DNA of 35,244 nt from an uncultured Oscillospiraceae bacterium (lineage in GTDB: Bacteria; Bacillota; Clostridia; Oscillospirales; Ruminococcaceae), in NCBI GenBank assembly GCA_949295465.1, contig CASFKY010000020.1, positions 1 through 35,244 on the forward strand, read 5' to 3'. Made by a program: the position numbers and the translations under genes. Every line of letters begins with the position of its first letter. Positions within the stretch are counted from its first letter, which is position 1. The notes under the pieces were generated by a model, which ran no database searches, was not told where the DNA came from, and was given only the letters and a program-made list of their open reading frames with translations. Positions 1-8,645 of the stretch are shown here, piece after piece.

Positions 1-194
1 TACCCGCCCTTTTTCTCCAGCTCCAGCTCCCGGGCCACCGGCATCACCCCCACCACCGGCCGGCCGCTGGCCAGGATGATCTTCACGCCCTTCTGGCGGG
101 CGGCGTCCAGCGCGGCCTTGGTGGCCGGCGTCACTTCCTTCTGGCTGTTGGTCAGGGTGCCGTCCAAATCCAGCGCCAGTGCTCGAATCTTCAT
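1..194 (-). CDS. Cof-type HAD-superfamily hydrolase, N-terminal part (cut by window edge)
   Basis: The reverse strand from 194 reads MKIRALALDLDGTLTNSQ and continues without a stop to the window edge, so only about 64 residues are visible. The DLDGT motif at residues 9-13 holds the two catalytic aspartates of HAD phosphatases. The following segment with VTPATKAALDAARQKGVKIILASGRP is the motif II region (SGRP) typical of Cof/YidA-type sugar-phosphate or FMN phosphatases. A GGAGGGG ribosome binding site lies just before the ATG. Substrate cannot be told from this fragment. A terminator separates it from the gene at 363-1712, so it is a separate transcription unit or starts from its own promoter in 195-270. 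Confidence 0.85.
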   Translation of the reverse strand, partial: MKIRALALDLDGTLTNSQKEVTPATKAALDAARQKGVKIILASGRPVVGVMPVARELELEKKGG

Positions 195-272
195 CGCTCT
201 TCCCCCTCCGCTGCCCCGTCGCCCCTGCGGCGGGATGTACAGATTTTCACACGCAATATCTATATTACACGG

Positions 273-310
273 AAAAAGCAGCGCCGAAAAGTCTTTCGGG
301 CTGCTTTTTC
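273..310. terminator. Bidirectional intrinsic terminator
   Basis: An outer stem AAAAAGCAGC (273-282) pairs with GCTGCTTTTT (300-309) and encloses a second stem CCGAAA/TTTCGG (284-299). It has A and T runs on both flanks. It most likely ends the minus-strand transcript of 4694-363. Confidence 0.8.
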
Positions 311-362
311 GCAATTTCAGGATTTTGGATAAAACCGCACTCCCGGGCGCGGGATTTTTTGC

Positions 363-1712
363 TTACAGGCCCGCGGCGGTGTGGTTCATCATGGGCATGC
401 CGCCGCCCAGATCCTCGGCGGTGAGCCGCAGCAGGGGCTCCTTGGTCTTGGTGCGGTCGTTCAGCCGCTCCTTGGCCACGGCCAGCATCAGCTTGATGCG
501 GTTTTCCTGGTTGACCCGGGTGGCACTGGGGTCGTAGTCAATGGGGGTGATGTTGGCGGTGGGGTACAGGGCCCGGATCTTGTTGATCATGCCCTTGCCC
601 ACAATGTGGTTGGGCAGGCAGCCGAAGGGCTGGGCGCAGACGATGTTTTCATAGCCGCTCTGCACCAGCTCGATCATCTCGGCGGTGAGCAGCCAGCCCT
701 CTCCCATCTTGGCACCCAGGCCGATGATGCCCTTGGGCAGCTTTTCCAGTTCCTTGAACCGGGCCGGCGCATGGAAACCGCCCGCCTTCATGGCGGCGCA
801 CATCTCTTTTTCAATGCTGTCCAGCCAGCTCAGCAGAGCCTCGGAGCCCACGATCTCGGCGCGAGCGCCGCCGTACAGCCGGATGGTCTCACCCATGTTG
901 AAGATGCTGTACTGCACAAAGCCCATCAGGCCGGGCAGGTTGACCTCGCAGTCCTCGCTGGCCAGGAAGTCCTCCAGGCCGTTGTTGCCCAGGGGGGAGT
1001 ACTTCACATAGATCTCGCCCACAACGCCCACCTTCACCTTGGGCACCCGGGTGACCGGGATGGCCGCATACTGGGCCACGATCCGCTTGAAGGCGTGCTT
1101 CATCTCGTGGGCCGAATAGCCCTTGTTCTGCATCAGCCAGCCCGAGATGGTGCGGATCCAGTGGTCGGTGAGGGCCTCGGTATCCCCCTTCTTGTCCTCA
1201 TAGGGCTTGGTCTGGTTGCGCAGGGCCATGAGCAGGTCGCCGTAGAAGATGCAGGCCACCACCTGGCGCAGCAGGGGCAGGGTCAGCTGGAAGCCGCTGT
1301 CCTTTTCCAGGCCGGAAAAGTTCAGGGAGGCCACCGGGATCTGGGGATAGCCGGCCTTTACCAGAGCCTTGCGCAGCAGGTGGATGTAGTTGGAGGCCCG
1401 GCAGCCGCCGCCGGTCTGGGTGATGAGCAGGGCGGTGTGGTCCAGATCGTACTTGCCGCTGTTCAGCGCGTCCAGGAACTGGCCGATCACCAGCAGGGCG
1501 GGATAGCAGGTATCGTTATGTACATACTTCAGTCCCAGCTGGGCCACCTGGCTGCCGCAGTTGCCCAGAATTTCCACCTTGTAGCCGGCCTTCTCCAGCG
1601 CCGCCTTCATCAGGCGGAAATGCAGCACGGCCATATTGGGGATCAGAATGGTATGGGTCGCCTTCATGGCCTTGGTGAACTTGGGATATGCCTTTACGTC
1701 GCGGATCTCCAT
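363..1712 (-). CDS. 2-hydroxyacyl-CoA dehydratase-like (HgdB-type) protein; C-terminal part of a split activase/DUF2229 protein
   Basis: The 449-residue product matches the C-terminal third of the very long activase/DUF2229 proteins of Clostridia. That part has an HgdB/FldB-like fold with a Cys-rich iron-sulfur region: NDTCYP (about 66-71), TGGGCRAS (about 100-107) and QPFGCLPNH near residue 385, followed by the IDYDPSATRVNQ segment. The gene starts with ATG and AGGAG only 15 bp after the stop of the 988-residue gene, so the two are surely cotranscribed. The partner reaction is not known. The family is usually annotated as acyl-CoA dehydratase activase-related, and its role is inferred from homology to HgdB plus HgdC. 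It is not the HgdB of the glutamate pathway, which lies at 11209-12363. Confidence 0.8.
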   Translation of the reverse strand: MEIRDVKAYPKFTKAMKATHTILIPNMAVLHFRLMKAALEKAGYKVEILGNCGSQVAQLGLKYVHNDTCYPALLVIGQFLDALNSGKYDLDHTALLITQTGGGCRASNYIHLLRKALVKAGYPQIPVASLNFSGLEKDSGFQLTLPLLRQVVACIFYGDLLMALRNQTKPYEDKKGDTEALTDHWIRTISGWLMQNKGYSAHEMKHAFKRIVAQYAAIPVTRVPKVKVGVVGEIYVKYSPLGNNGLEDFLASEDCEVNLPGLMGFVQYSIFNMGETIRLYGGARAEIVGSEALLSWLDSIEKEMCAAMKAGGFHAPARFKELEKLPKGIIGLGAKMGEGWLLTAEMIELVQSGYENIVCAQPFGCLPNHIVGKGMINKIRALYPTANITPIDYDPSATRVNQENRIKLMLAVAKERLNDRTKTKEPLLRLTAEDLGGGMPMMNHTAAGL

Positions 1713-1727
1713 GTCCTTACCTCTCCT

Positions 1728-4694
1728 TTATTTCTCGCTGTGGGTTTTCTGGGTGACGGTGAGATGGGGCCGATCCTTTTTCTGCCGCTCCTTCTCATCC
1801 AGGGCGGCAAACAGGCTGCGAAGCCGGATGTTCACCGCGCCCAGGTTGGTGATCTCGTCAATTTTCAGCTGGGTGTACAGCTTGCCGCCCCGGTGCAGGA
1901 TCTCCCGGGTCTCGTCGGTGGTGATGGCGTCCAGCCCGCAGCCGAAGCTCACCAGCTGGACCAAGTCCATGTCCGGCTGCTCGGTGCAGTACTTGGCAGC
2001 CGCGTACAGCCGGGAGTGGTAGGTCCACTGGTTCAGCACCGAGGTGTCGAACTTCTGTTCCAGCCAGCTCACGCTGTCCTCGCTGACCACCGCCGCGCCG
2101 CAGCGGCAGATCAGGGAGTCGATGCCGTGGTTCACTTCCGGGTCCACATGGTAGGGACGGCCGGCCAGCACGATGATCCGCTTGCCCTCCTTGCGGGCCT
2201 GGGCGATGATCTCGGCGCCCTTGCGCCGCAGGTCCGCCATGTGGGCGGCGTATTCCTTGTAGGCCGCGTCGGCGGCGGTCTTTACCTCGCCCCAGGTGAT
2301 GCCCTTGAAGTATTTTTTCAGGATGGCCGTCATCTTGGGCACAAAATCCGCCGGGCGATGGATGCCCACATAGTCGTAAATGAAGGGGATGTGCTCGATC
2401 TCCGGGCAGTTGCCGGCGATCACCTCCGGGTAGTAGGCCACCACCGGGCAGTTGTAGTGATTGTCCCCCAGATGCTCATCGATGTTGTAGGTCATGCAGG
2501 GGTAGAAGATGGCGTCCAGCTTCATCTGGCTCAGGGCCTTGATGTGGCCGTGGGCCAGCTTGGCCGGGAAGCAGGCGGTGTCGCTGGGGATGGTGGCCTG
2601 CCCCGCCAGGTACAGCCCCCGGCTGGACATGGGGCTGGTGTGCACCGAGAAGCCCAGACGGGTAAAGAAGGTGTACCAGAAGGGCAGCAGCTCGTACATG
2701 TTCAGGCACAGGGGGATGCCGATGTTGCCCCGGAACCCGGACTGGGGTTTGTACCGGGCCAGCAGCTGGCGCTTGTACTCGTACAGATTCAGGGCATTGT
2801 CGGCGCTCTTGCCGGTGACCGGCTTGTCGCACCGATTGCCGGAGATGTACTTCTGCCCGTCCGAGAAGGTGTTGACGGTGAGCTGGCAGTGGTTGGTGCA
2901 GCCGCCGCACTTGACGCTGCGCACCTGCTGGCTGAAGTTTTCCAGTTCTTCCTGGCTGATCAGGGTGCTCTTGGCGTCCGGCTCAGAGAGGCTGCGCCCG
3001 TGGAGGGCCGCCCCGTAGGCGCCCATCAGACCCGCGATGTCGGGCCGGATCACGTTGACCCCCATCTCCTTTTCAAAGGCCCGCAGAACCACCTCATTGT
3101 AGAAGGTGCCGCCCTGCACCACGATGTTCCGGCCCAGCTCCTCAGGGCTGGAGGCCCGGATCACCTTGTACAGCGCGTTTTTCACCACGCTGATGGAAAG
3201 CCCCGCAGAGATGTTGTCCACCGTGGCGCCGTCCTTCTGGGCCTGCTTGACGCTGGAGTTCATAAAGACGGTGCAGCGGCTGCCCAGATCCACCGGCCGC
3301 TTGGCAAAGAGGCCCAGGGCCGCAAACTCCTTCACGTCGTAGCCCAGCGCCTGGGCGAAGGTCTGCAAAAAGCTGCCGCAGCCGGAGGAGCAGGCCTCGT
3401 TGAGGAAGATGTCGCTGATGGCGCCGTCCCGGATTTTGAAGCACTTCATGTCCTGGCCGCCGATGTCGATGATGAAATCCACATCCGGCAGGAAATACTT
3501 GGCGGCGGTGAAATGGGCCACTGTCTCCACCAGGCCGTAGTCGGCGTGGAAGGCGTTTTTCACCAGGTCCTCCCCGTAGCCGGTGGTGGTGACGCTGGCC
3601 ACCTTTAGCCCCGGATGGCTCTTGTAGATATTCAGCAGCTGCTCCCGGATAAGGGGCAGGGGGTTGCCCAGGTTGGACTGGTAGTTGGTGTAGAGGATGT
3701 GGGCGTTCTGGTCGATGACCACCAGCTTCACGGTGGTGGAGCCGGAGTCGATGCCGATATGTACCGGCCCGCAATCCTGCCCGAAGGGCTCGCAGGGCAC
3801 GCTGGCCTTCTGGTGGCGGGCGTGGAACTCCTCGTACTCCTCCTTGCTGGCAAACAGCGGAGGCTCGCTGGCGTAGGTGGCGCTGGCGCTGTACTGGTTC
3901 AGGCTCTCGGCCACCCGGCTGGGGTCAAAGGCCTTGTCGGAATAGAAGGCCGCGCCCAGCGCCACATAGTAGAGGCTGTTTTCAGGGCAGACGCCGGTGA
4001 CCCCCAGGGAATCATCAAAGCTCTGGCGCAGCACGTCCGAGAAGGTGAGGGGCCCGCCCAGATACAGCACATTGCCCTTGATGGTGCGCCCCTGGGCCAG
4101 GCCGGCGATGGTCTGGTTCACCACCGCCTTGTAGATGCTGGCGGCCACGTCCCCGGTGCGGGCGCCCTGGTTCAGCAGGGGCTGCACGTCGCTCTTGGCA
4201 AACACGCCGCAGCGGCTGGCGATGGTGTAGGTGCGCTGGGCCTTGCGGGCGGCCAGGTTCATCTCCTCGGCGCTCATCTTGAGCAGGGTGGCCATCTGGT
4301 CGATGAAGGCGCCGGTGCCGCCGGCACAGCTGCCGTTCATCCGCACCTCGGTGCCCCCGGTGAGGAAGAGGATCTTGGCGTCCTCCCCGCCCAGCTCGAT
4401 CACACAGTCGGTGTCGGGGGCCAGCTTTTTCACCGCCACCCGGGTGGCGAACACTTCCTGCACAAAGGGCACCCCGCAGCTCTGGGCCAGGCCCATGCCT
4501 GCGGAGCCGGAAATGGCCAGCTGCACTTTTTCGCCCTTGGAAAACTCCGCCGCCAGCCGGCGCAGCAGCTCCTGGGTTTTCTCCAGGATATGGCTGTAAT
4601 GGCGCTCGTAAATCTTATATGCGATCTGGTCCTGCTCATCCAGGACAACGCATTTGATGGTGGTGGACCCGATGTCCAGGCCTGCTTTCCACAA
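1728..4694 (-). CDS. Acyl-CoA dehydratase activase with two BadF/BcrA ATPase domains plus DUF2229
   Basis: The 988-residue product has two tandem ASKHA ATPase domains of the HgdC/BadF/BcrA type. Domain 1 (about 3-260) shows GLDIGSTTIK, GGEDAK at 102 and a cluster-binding NGSCAGGTG at 120. Domain 2 (about 311-570) shows GIDSGSTTVK, GGQDMK at 412 and NEACSSGCG at 432. A Cys-rich KCGGCTNHC (596-603) with Cys622 follows and could hold a metal or Fe-S cluster. The rest (about 655-988) is DUF2229-like. The start codon is TTG at 4694, chosen because AAGGGAGG sits 9 nt upstream and the next residues begin the ATPase fold at once. In many Clostridia this protein is fused to the product of 363-1712. 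Function is inferred as ATP-driven electron injection or activation; the substrate is unknown. Confidence 0.85.
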   Translation of the reverse strand: MWKAGLDIGSTTIKCVVLDEQDQIAYKIYERHYSHILEKTQELLRRLAAEFSKGEKVQLAISGSAGMGLAQSCGVPFVQEVFATRVAVKKLAPDTDCVIELGGEDAKILFLTGGTEVRMNGSCAGGTGAFIDQMATLLKMSAEEMNLAARKAQRTYTIASRCGVFAKSDVQPLLNQGARTGDVAASIYKAVVNQTIAGLAQGRTIKGNVLYLGGPLTFSDVLRQSFDDSLGVTGVCPENSLYYVALGAAFYSDKAFDPSRVAESLNQYSASATYASEPPLFASKEEYEEFHARHQKASVPCEPFGQDCGPVHIGIDSGSTTVKLVVIDQNAHILYTNYQSNLGNPLPLIREQLLNIYKSHPGLKVASVTTTGYGEDLVKNAFHADYGLVETVAHFTAAKYFLPDVDFIIDIGGQDMKCFKIRDGAISDIFLNEACSSGCGSFLQTFAQALGYDVKEFAALGLFAKRPVDLGSRCTVFMNSSVKQAQKDGATVDNISAGLSISVVKNALYKVIRASSPEELGRNIVVQGGTFYNEVVLRAFEKEMGVNVIRPDIAGLMGAYGAALHGRSLSEPDAKSTLISQEELENFSQQVRSVKCGGCTNHCQLTVNTFSDGQKYISGNRCDKPVTGKSADNALNLYEYKRQLLARYKPQSGFRGNIGIPLCLNMYELLPFWYTFFTRLGFSVHTSPMSSRGLYLAGQATIPSDTACFPAKLAHGHIKALSQMKLDAIFYPCMTYNIDEHLGDNHYNCPVVAYYPEVIAGNCPEIEHIPFIYDYVGIHRPADFVPKMTAILKKYFKGITWGEVKTAADAAYKEYAAHMADLRRKGAEIIAQARKEGKRIIVLAGRPYHVDPEVNHGIDSLICRCGAAVVSEDSVSWLEQKFDTSVLNQWTYHSRLYAAAKYCTEQPDMDLVQLVSFGCGLDAITTDETREILHRGGKLYTQLKIDEITNLGAVNIRLRSLFAALDEKERQKKDRPHLTVTQKTHSEK

Positions 4695-5260
4695 AGCAGT
4701 TGACCTCCCTTTCTCTGGGGCGCCCGTCTCGGCGGCGCCCGTCTGTGCTTGACGCTGTATGGATTATATTCTATAGTTATAAAATTGGCGCAGGGCCATT
4801 TGCCCGGCCCCGGGCCGTTTGCCATTGTAACGCCGATTTTGGGGGCGTGCAAGCAAATGGCAGATTTTTTGGCAGTTTGCCTCGAAGCGGCTTGCTCTCC
4901 TGCAAGCTTTTGGGGAATTCTGACCGGGAACGGCCGTTAAATTTTCATTAATGCTCCCGCCATTTCCGTTAAGAATATGTTAAGGCCACCCTCGAACCGA
5001 TTATGCCTATTGTACTGGATAATTATGACCAGGATTTGAACAAACACAGGTTTTCTCGGAAACAATTTGCTTTTTTACGGCCTTTTTTTGGTCATTTTGC
5101 CTGTTTCGCCCTGTTTCAGGCTTTGCCGGCAGCCCCGGGCTTGGGATGCGGGGCTGTTTTCATTCTGTAAAGGGAGAGAGGCAGCGGCGCAGATTTGGCC
5201 CGTTATTTGCTAACAATTTGTATCTCCCCGCCTTTTTCGAGCCAACCTTTTGTATATGCG
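4695..5260. other. Intergenic region between divergent activase and glnS genes
   Basis: No convincing coding sequence was found. For the minus-strand activase gene a TATAAT box is visible (reverse complement of 4763-4768) in an AT-rich patch, but no good -35 is seen. A palindrome with a GCGCC core occurs around 4726-4740 in the 5' leader. The region 4930-5120 is AT-rich with repeated GTTAA words. An orphan terminator-like hairpin is listed separately at 5130-5161. Confidence 0.5.
5130..5161 (+). terminator. Orphan intrinsic terminator-like hairpin upstream of glnS
   Basis: CAGCCCC (5130-5136) pairs with GGGGCTG (5150-5156) and TTTTC follows on the plus strand. No plus-strand gene lies upstream within the 430 bp after the divergent activase start. 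It may end a small RNA or stop read-through. Confidence 0.5.
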
Positions 5261-5289
5261 TTGAAAATCCCCTTTTTCTATTGTAAAAT
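5261..5289 (+). promoter_or_regulatory. Sigma-A promoter of glnS
   Basis: The -35 box is TTGAAA (5261-5266) and the -10 box is TAAAAT (5284-5289), with exactly 17 bp between them. The leader to the glnS ATG would be about 110 nt. Confidence 0.8.
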
Positions 5290-5370
5290 AGAAAATATTC
5301 TCAATGGGAGTTATTGCCCCGGCTGCGGCGAAAAGGGGGCGGCTGCCCATCTGTTGTTTTCAAATCATCC

Positions 5371-5397
5371 GCCCTCCTTGAGGGCGATTTCAGGAGG
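5371..5397 (+). promoter_or_regulatory. Short hairpin next to the glnS ribosome binding site
   Basis: GCCCTC (5371-5376) pairs with GAGGGC (5380-5385) over a CTT loop, and the Shine-Dalgarno AGGAGG follows at 5392-5397. The CCTCC inside the hairpin is complementary to the Shine-Dalgarno, so an alternative pairing that masks the start is possible. No T-box specifier or antiterminator consensus was found in the leader. Confidence 0.4.
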
Positions 5398-5405
5398 GAA
5401 AGATC

Positions 5406-7079
5406 ATGGCAGAAAAGCCCAGCAATTTTCTCACGGAGATCATCGACGCCGATCTGGCGGCCGGGAAGGTGAAGGAGATCCACACCCGGTTCCCGCCGGA
5501 GCCCAACGGCTACCTGCACATCGGCAGCGCCAAGGCCATCTGGATCAACTGGAGCATTGCCACCGCCTATGGGGGCAAGTTCAACCTGCGCTATGACGAC
5601 ACCAACCCCGCCCGGGAGGACATGGAGTACGTCAACAGCATTTATGAGGACCTGACCTGGCTGGGCGCGGTACCCAACGGGGGCGTCTTTTACGGCAGCG
5701 ACTATTTTGAGCAGTGCTATCAGTACGCCGAGAAGCTGATCCGGGAGGGCAAGGCCTATGTGTGCGATTTGAGCCGGGAGGAGATGCAGGCCGGCCGGGG
5801 CGACGACGCGGGCAAGCCCGGCATCCCCAGCCCCTATCGGGACCGCACCCCCGAGGAAAACCTGGACCTGTTCCGCCGGATGCGGGCGGGCGAGTTTCCC
5901 GACGGCAGCCGCACCCTGCGGGCCAAGATCGACATGGCCAGCCCCAACATGAACCTGCGGGACCCGGCCATCTACCGCATCAAGCATGTCTCCCACCATC
6001 GCCAGGGGGACAAGTGGTGCATTTATCCCCTGTACGACTTTGCCCATCCCATTCAGGACGCCATCGAGGGCATCACCCACAGCATGTGCAGCCTGGAGTT
6101 TGAAAACCACCGGCCCTTGTACGAGTGGGTCATCAACAACACCGTGGGGGGCGAGTTCCCCAAGCAGCGGGAGTTTGCCCGGCTGAATGTGAGCAACACT
6201 GTGATGAGCAAACGCTATCTGCGGGAGCTGGTGGAGACCGGCATCGTGGACGGCTGGGATGATCCCCGCATGCCCACTCTGTGCGGCCTGCGCCGCCGGG
6301 GCTACACCCCCACCAGCATCTTTGAGTTTGTGCGGCAGGCCGGCGTGGCCAAGAGCGACAACCTGGTGGACATGCGCCAGCTGGAGGCCTGCATCCGCAG
6401 CGAGCTGGAGCTGAGCGCCCCGCGCCGGGTTGCCGTGCTGGAGCCGGTGAAACTGATTGTGGACAACTACCCCGAGGGCAAGGAGGAGACCTTCCAGCTG
6501 CCCAACAACCCCAACCGGGACGCGGGGGATGACTCCACCCGGCCGGTGGTTTTCAGCAAAGAGCTGTGGATCGACCGAAGCGATTTCTTCGAGGTGCCGC
6601 CTCCCAAGTTCAAGCGGCTGAGCCCGGGCAGCGAGGTGCGGCTGATGGGGGCCTATCTGGTGAAGTGCACCGGGGTGGACAAGGACTCCGAGGGCCGCGT
6701 CACCGCCATCCACTGCACCGCCGACCTGGAGACCGGCAACGGCAACCCCGCCGACGGTCGCAAGGTGCGGGGCACCATCCACTGGCTGAGCTGCGCCCAC
6801 TCCCTGGAGGCTGAGGTCCGGCTGTACGACAAGCTCTTTACCGAGGCCAACATGAACGCCATCCCGGAGGGCAGCGACTACAAGGATTACCTGAACCCGG
6901 ACAGCGTGAAGGTGCTCACCGGCGTCAAGCTGGAGGAGAGCCTGGCCGGCGCCAAGCCCGGCGAGCGGTTCCAGTTTGTGCGGATGGGCTATTTCACCCC
7001 CGACTCCAAGTATCCCGGCGTCTACAACCGGGTGGTCACCCTGAAGGACAGCTTCACCAAGACCCTGAAACAGAACTAA
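5406..7079 (+). CDS. glnS: Glutaminyl-tRNA synthetase
   Basis: The 557-residue product is a class I synthetase that charges tRNA-Gln with glutamine using ATP in the cytoplasm. The N-terminus has FPPEPNGYLHIGSAK, with the HIGH-type signature at 38-41, and the KMSKS-type loop is VMSKR at 266-270. The length equals that of bacterial GlnRS (about 550). The C-terminal anticodon-binding beta-barrels run from about 340 to the end. AGGAGG sits 8 nt before the ATG. Many Firmicutes lack GlnRS and use GatCAB, but clostridial lineages often carry it. It is monocistronic, between its own promoter and a strong terminator. Confidence 0.97.
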   Translation: MAEKPSNFLTEIIDADLAAGKVKEIHTRFPPEPNGYLHIGSAKAIWINWSIATAYGGKFNLRYDDTNPAREDMEYVNSIYEDLTWLGAVPNGGVFYGSDYFEQCYQYAEKLIREGKAYVCDLSREEMQAGRGDDAGKPGIPSPYRDRTPEENLDLFRRMRAGEFPDGSRTLRAKIDMASPNMNLRDPAIYRIKHVSHHRQGDKWCIYPLYDFAHPIQDAIEGITHSMCSLEFENHRPLYEWVINNTVGGEFPKQREFARLNVSNTVMSKRYLRELVETGIVDGWDDPRMPTLCGLRRRGYTPTSIFEFVRQAGVAKSDNLVDMRQLEACIRSELELSAPRRVAVLEPVKLIVDNYPEGKEETFQLPNNPNRDAGDDSTRPVVFSKELWIDRSDFFEVPPPKFKRLSPGSEVRLMGAYLVKCTGVDKDSEGRVTAIHCTADLETGNGNPADGRKVRGTIHWLSCAHSLEAEVRLYDKLFTEANMNAIPEGSDYKDYLNPDSVKVLTGVKLEESLAGAKPGERFQFVRMGYFTPDSKYPGVYNRVVTLKDSFTKTLKQN

Positions 7080-7094
7080 GGGAATTTTCTTTCC

Positions 7095-7139
7095 AAGCGC
7101 CCGCCTTCCCGGCAATTTCCCGGGAAGGCGGGCGCTTTT
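7095..7139 (+). terminator. Intrinsic terminator of glnS
   Basis: An 18-bp perfect GC-rich stem (7095-7112 with 7120-7137) has a short AATTT-type loop and is followed by TTTT. Confidence 0.9.
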
Positions 7140-7143
7140 GGGT

Positions 7144-7172
7144 TTGCCGAGACTTATCCGGGATGCTATAAT
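7144..7172 (+). promoter_or_regulatory. Sigma-A promoter of the MATE gene
   Basis: TTGCCG (7144-7149), a 17-bp spacer and a perfect TATAAT (7167-7172). An ATG at 7173 lies directly on the -10 box and would be upstream of the transcription start, so it cannot be the translation start. Confidence 0.8.
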
Positions 7173-7247
7173 ATGAATGAACAGTATGCAGGAATCACCC
7201 GGCGGCGCGGCCGGGCAAAAGAAAAAGGAAAAGGATTTGAGAACACC

Positions 7248-8612
7248 ATGTTTACCCTGAAAAAGCCCAGCCCCTCCCGGGCGCAGGCCTATCGCTTCGC
7301 CTTCCACATGGCCTGGCCCGCCGTGGTGGAGAGCTTCTTTGTCTCCTTCGCGGGCCTGGTGGACTCCCTGATGGTGAGCAGCCTGGGCAGTTCCGCCGTG
7401 GCGGCAGTGGGGCTCACCACTCAGCCCAAACTCATCAGTCTTTGCTTTTTTCTGGCCCTCAACGTGGCCATCAGCGCCCTGGTGGCCCGGCGCCGGGGCC
7501 AGGAGGACCAGCGGGGCGCCAATCGGGTGCTCCTCACCGCCATGCTCATCACCCTGGCGGCAGGGGCGCTGATCAGCACTTTTTGCGTGACCCAGGCCGA
7601 GACCATCATGGGCTGGGCCGGCGCCAACGAGGACACCCTGGCCTCCGCCTCCCTCTATTTCCGCATCATCAGCGGCGGGATGCTCTTCAACGTGACCTTC
7701 CTGGCCATCAATGCGGCCCAGCGGGGCAGCGGCAACACCCGCATCGCCATGTATACCAACGTCACCGGCAACCTGGTGAACATTGTGGGCAACTATTTCC
7801 TCATCAACGGGCACTTCGGGTTCCCCGCCCTGGGCATCCAGGGCGCGGCCATGGCCACGGTGCTGGGCACCATTGTGGCCTTTTTCATGAGTCTGTCCTC
7901 CCTGTTCCGAAAGGGCAGCTTTGTGAGCCTGCCCTATCTGCTGCGGGAGAAGGTCCGCCCCCGGCTGGACGCCCTCAAGGGGCTGGCCAAGCTGGGCAGC
8001 AGCGTGCTGCTGGAACAGCTGCTGATGCGGATCGGCTTCATGACCACCGCCCTGATGGCCGCCAAACTGGGCACCGATGCCTTTGCGGCCCACAATGTGG
8101 GCATGAACCTTCTCAGCCTCTCCTTCTCTTTTGGCGACGGCATGCAGGCCGCCGCGGTGGCCCTGATCGGACGCAGTCTGGGAGAAAAAAAGCCCCAGCA
8201 GGCCATGGAGTACGGCTTTGCCTGCCAGCGCATCGGGCTGTGCATCAGCCTGTGCATCTTTGCCCTCTACTTTTTGGGCGGCCGGTTTTTGTACGGCCTG
8301 TTCTTTGAGGAGGCGCACATCATCGAATACGGCGTGCAGATTCTGCGGGTGCTCAGCTTCACAGTGATGGCCCAGATCTCGGCCGTCATCTTCATGGGCA
8401 GCCTGCGGGGCGCCGGCGACGTGATCTACACCACCTGCGCCTCCACCATCAGCGTCACCCTGGTGCGCACCCTCACCGGCTACTTCTTCTGCTATCAGAT
8501 GGGCTGGGGGCTTATCGGCCTGTGGCTGGGCATCTTCTCGGACCAGGCCTGCCGGCTGATTTTCGGCGCCCTCCGCTTCAAAAGCGGTCACTGGACCAAG
8601 CTCAAGATCTGA
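7248..8612 (+). CDS. MATE-family multidrug/metabolite efflux transporter
   Basis: The 454-residue product has about 12 hydrophobic segments in two halves, as in the MATE (MatE/NorM/DinF) family, which exports cationic compounds in exchange for Na+ or H+. Typical stretches are the first-helix region AWPAVVESFF followed by DSLMVSSLG, and the repeat in the second half with AAHNVGMNL and RSLGEKKPQQA. The start at 7248 is chosen because the longer in-frame start at 7173 overlaps the promoter -10 box; an AAAGGAAAAGG purine stretch lies upstream. The substrate cannot be inferred. The IclR gene follows after 33 bp and may be cotranscribed. Confidence 0.92.
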   Translation: MFTLKKPSPSRAQAYRFAFHMAWPAVVESFFVSFAGLVDSLMVSSLGSSAVAAVGLTTQPKLISLCFFLALNVAISALVARRRGQEDQRGANRVLLTAMLITLAAGALISTFCVTQAETIMGWAGANEDTLASASLYFRIISGGMLFNVTFLAINAAQRGSGNTRIAMYTNVTGNLVNIVGNYFLINGHFGFPALGIQGAAMATVLGTIVAFFMSLSSLFRKGSFVSLPYLLREKVRPRLDALKGLAKLGSSVLLEQLLMRIGFMTTALMAAKLGTDAFAAHNVGMNLLSLSFSFGDGMQAAAVALIGRSLGEKKPQQAMEYGFACQRIGLCISLCIFALYFLGGRFLYGLFFEEAHIIEYGVQILRVLSFTVMAQISAVIFMGSLRGAGDVIYTTCASTISVTLVRTLTGYFFCYQMGWGLIGLWLGIFSDQACRLIFGALRFKSGHWTKLKI

Positions 8613-8645
8613 CCCCCATCCCCACCCCCGAAAGGAGGCCTTTTC

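Noticed and set aside
381-3608. Very long plus-strand open frame (1075 codons) over the activase genes
   Set aside because: It is antisense to two well-supported conserved genes, has no ribosome binding site and its protein is rich in Gly, Ala, His and Leu without family motifs; it arises from high GC at third positions.
5290-5405. T-box riboswitch in front of glnS
   Set aside because: The leader is only about 110 nt and lacks the conserved T-box sequence and an associated terminator.
7173-7247. Longer N-terminus for the MATE transporter
   Set aside because: The ATG at 7173 directly follows the TATAAT box, so it would not be in the transcript.
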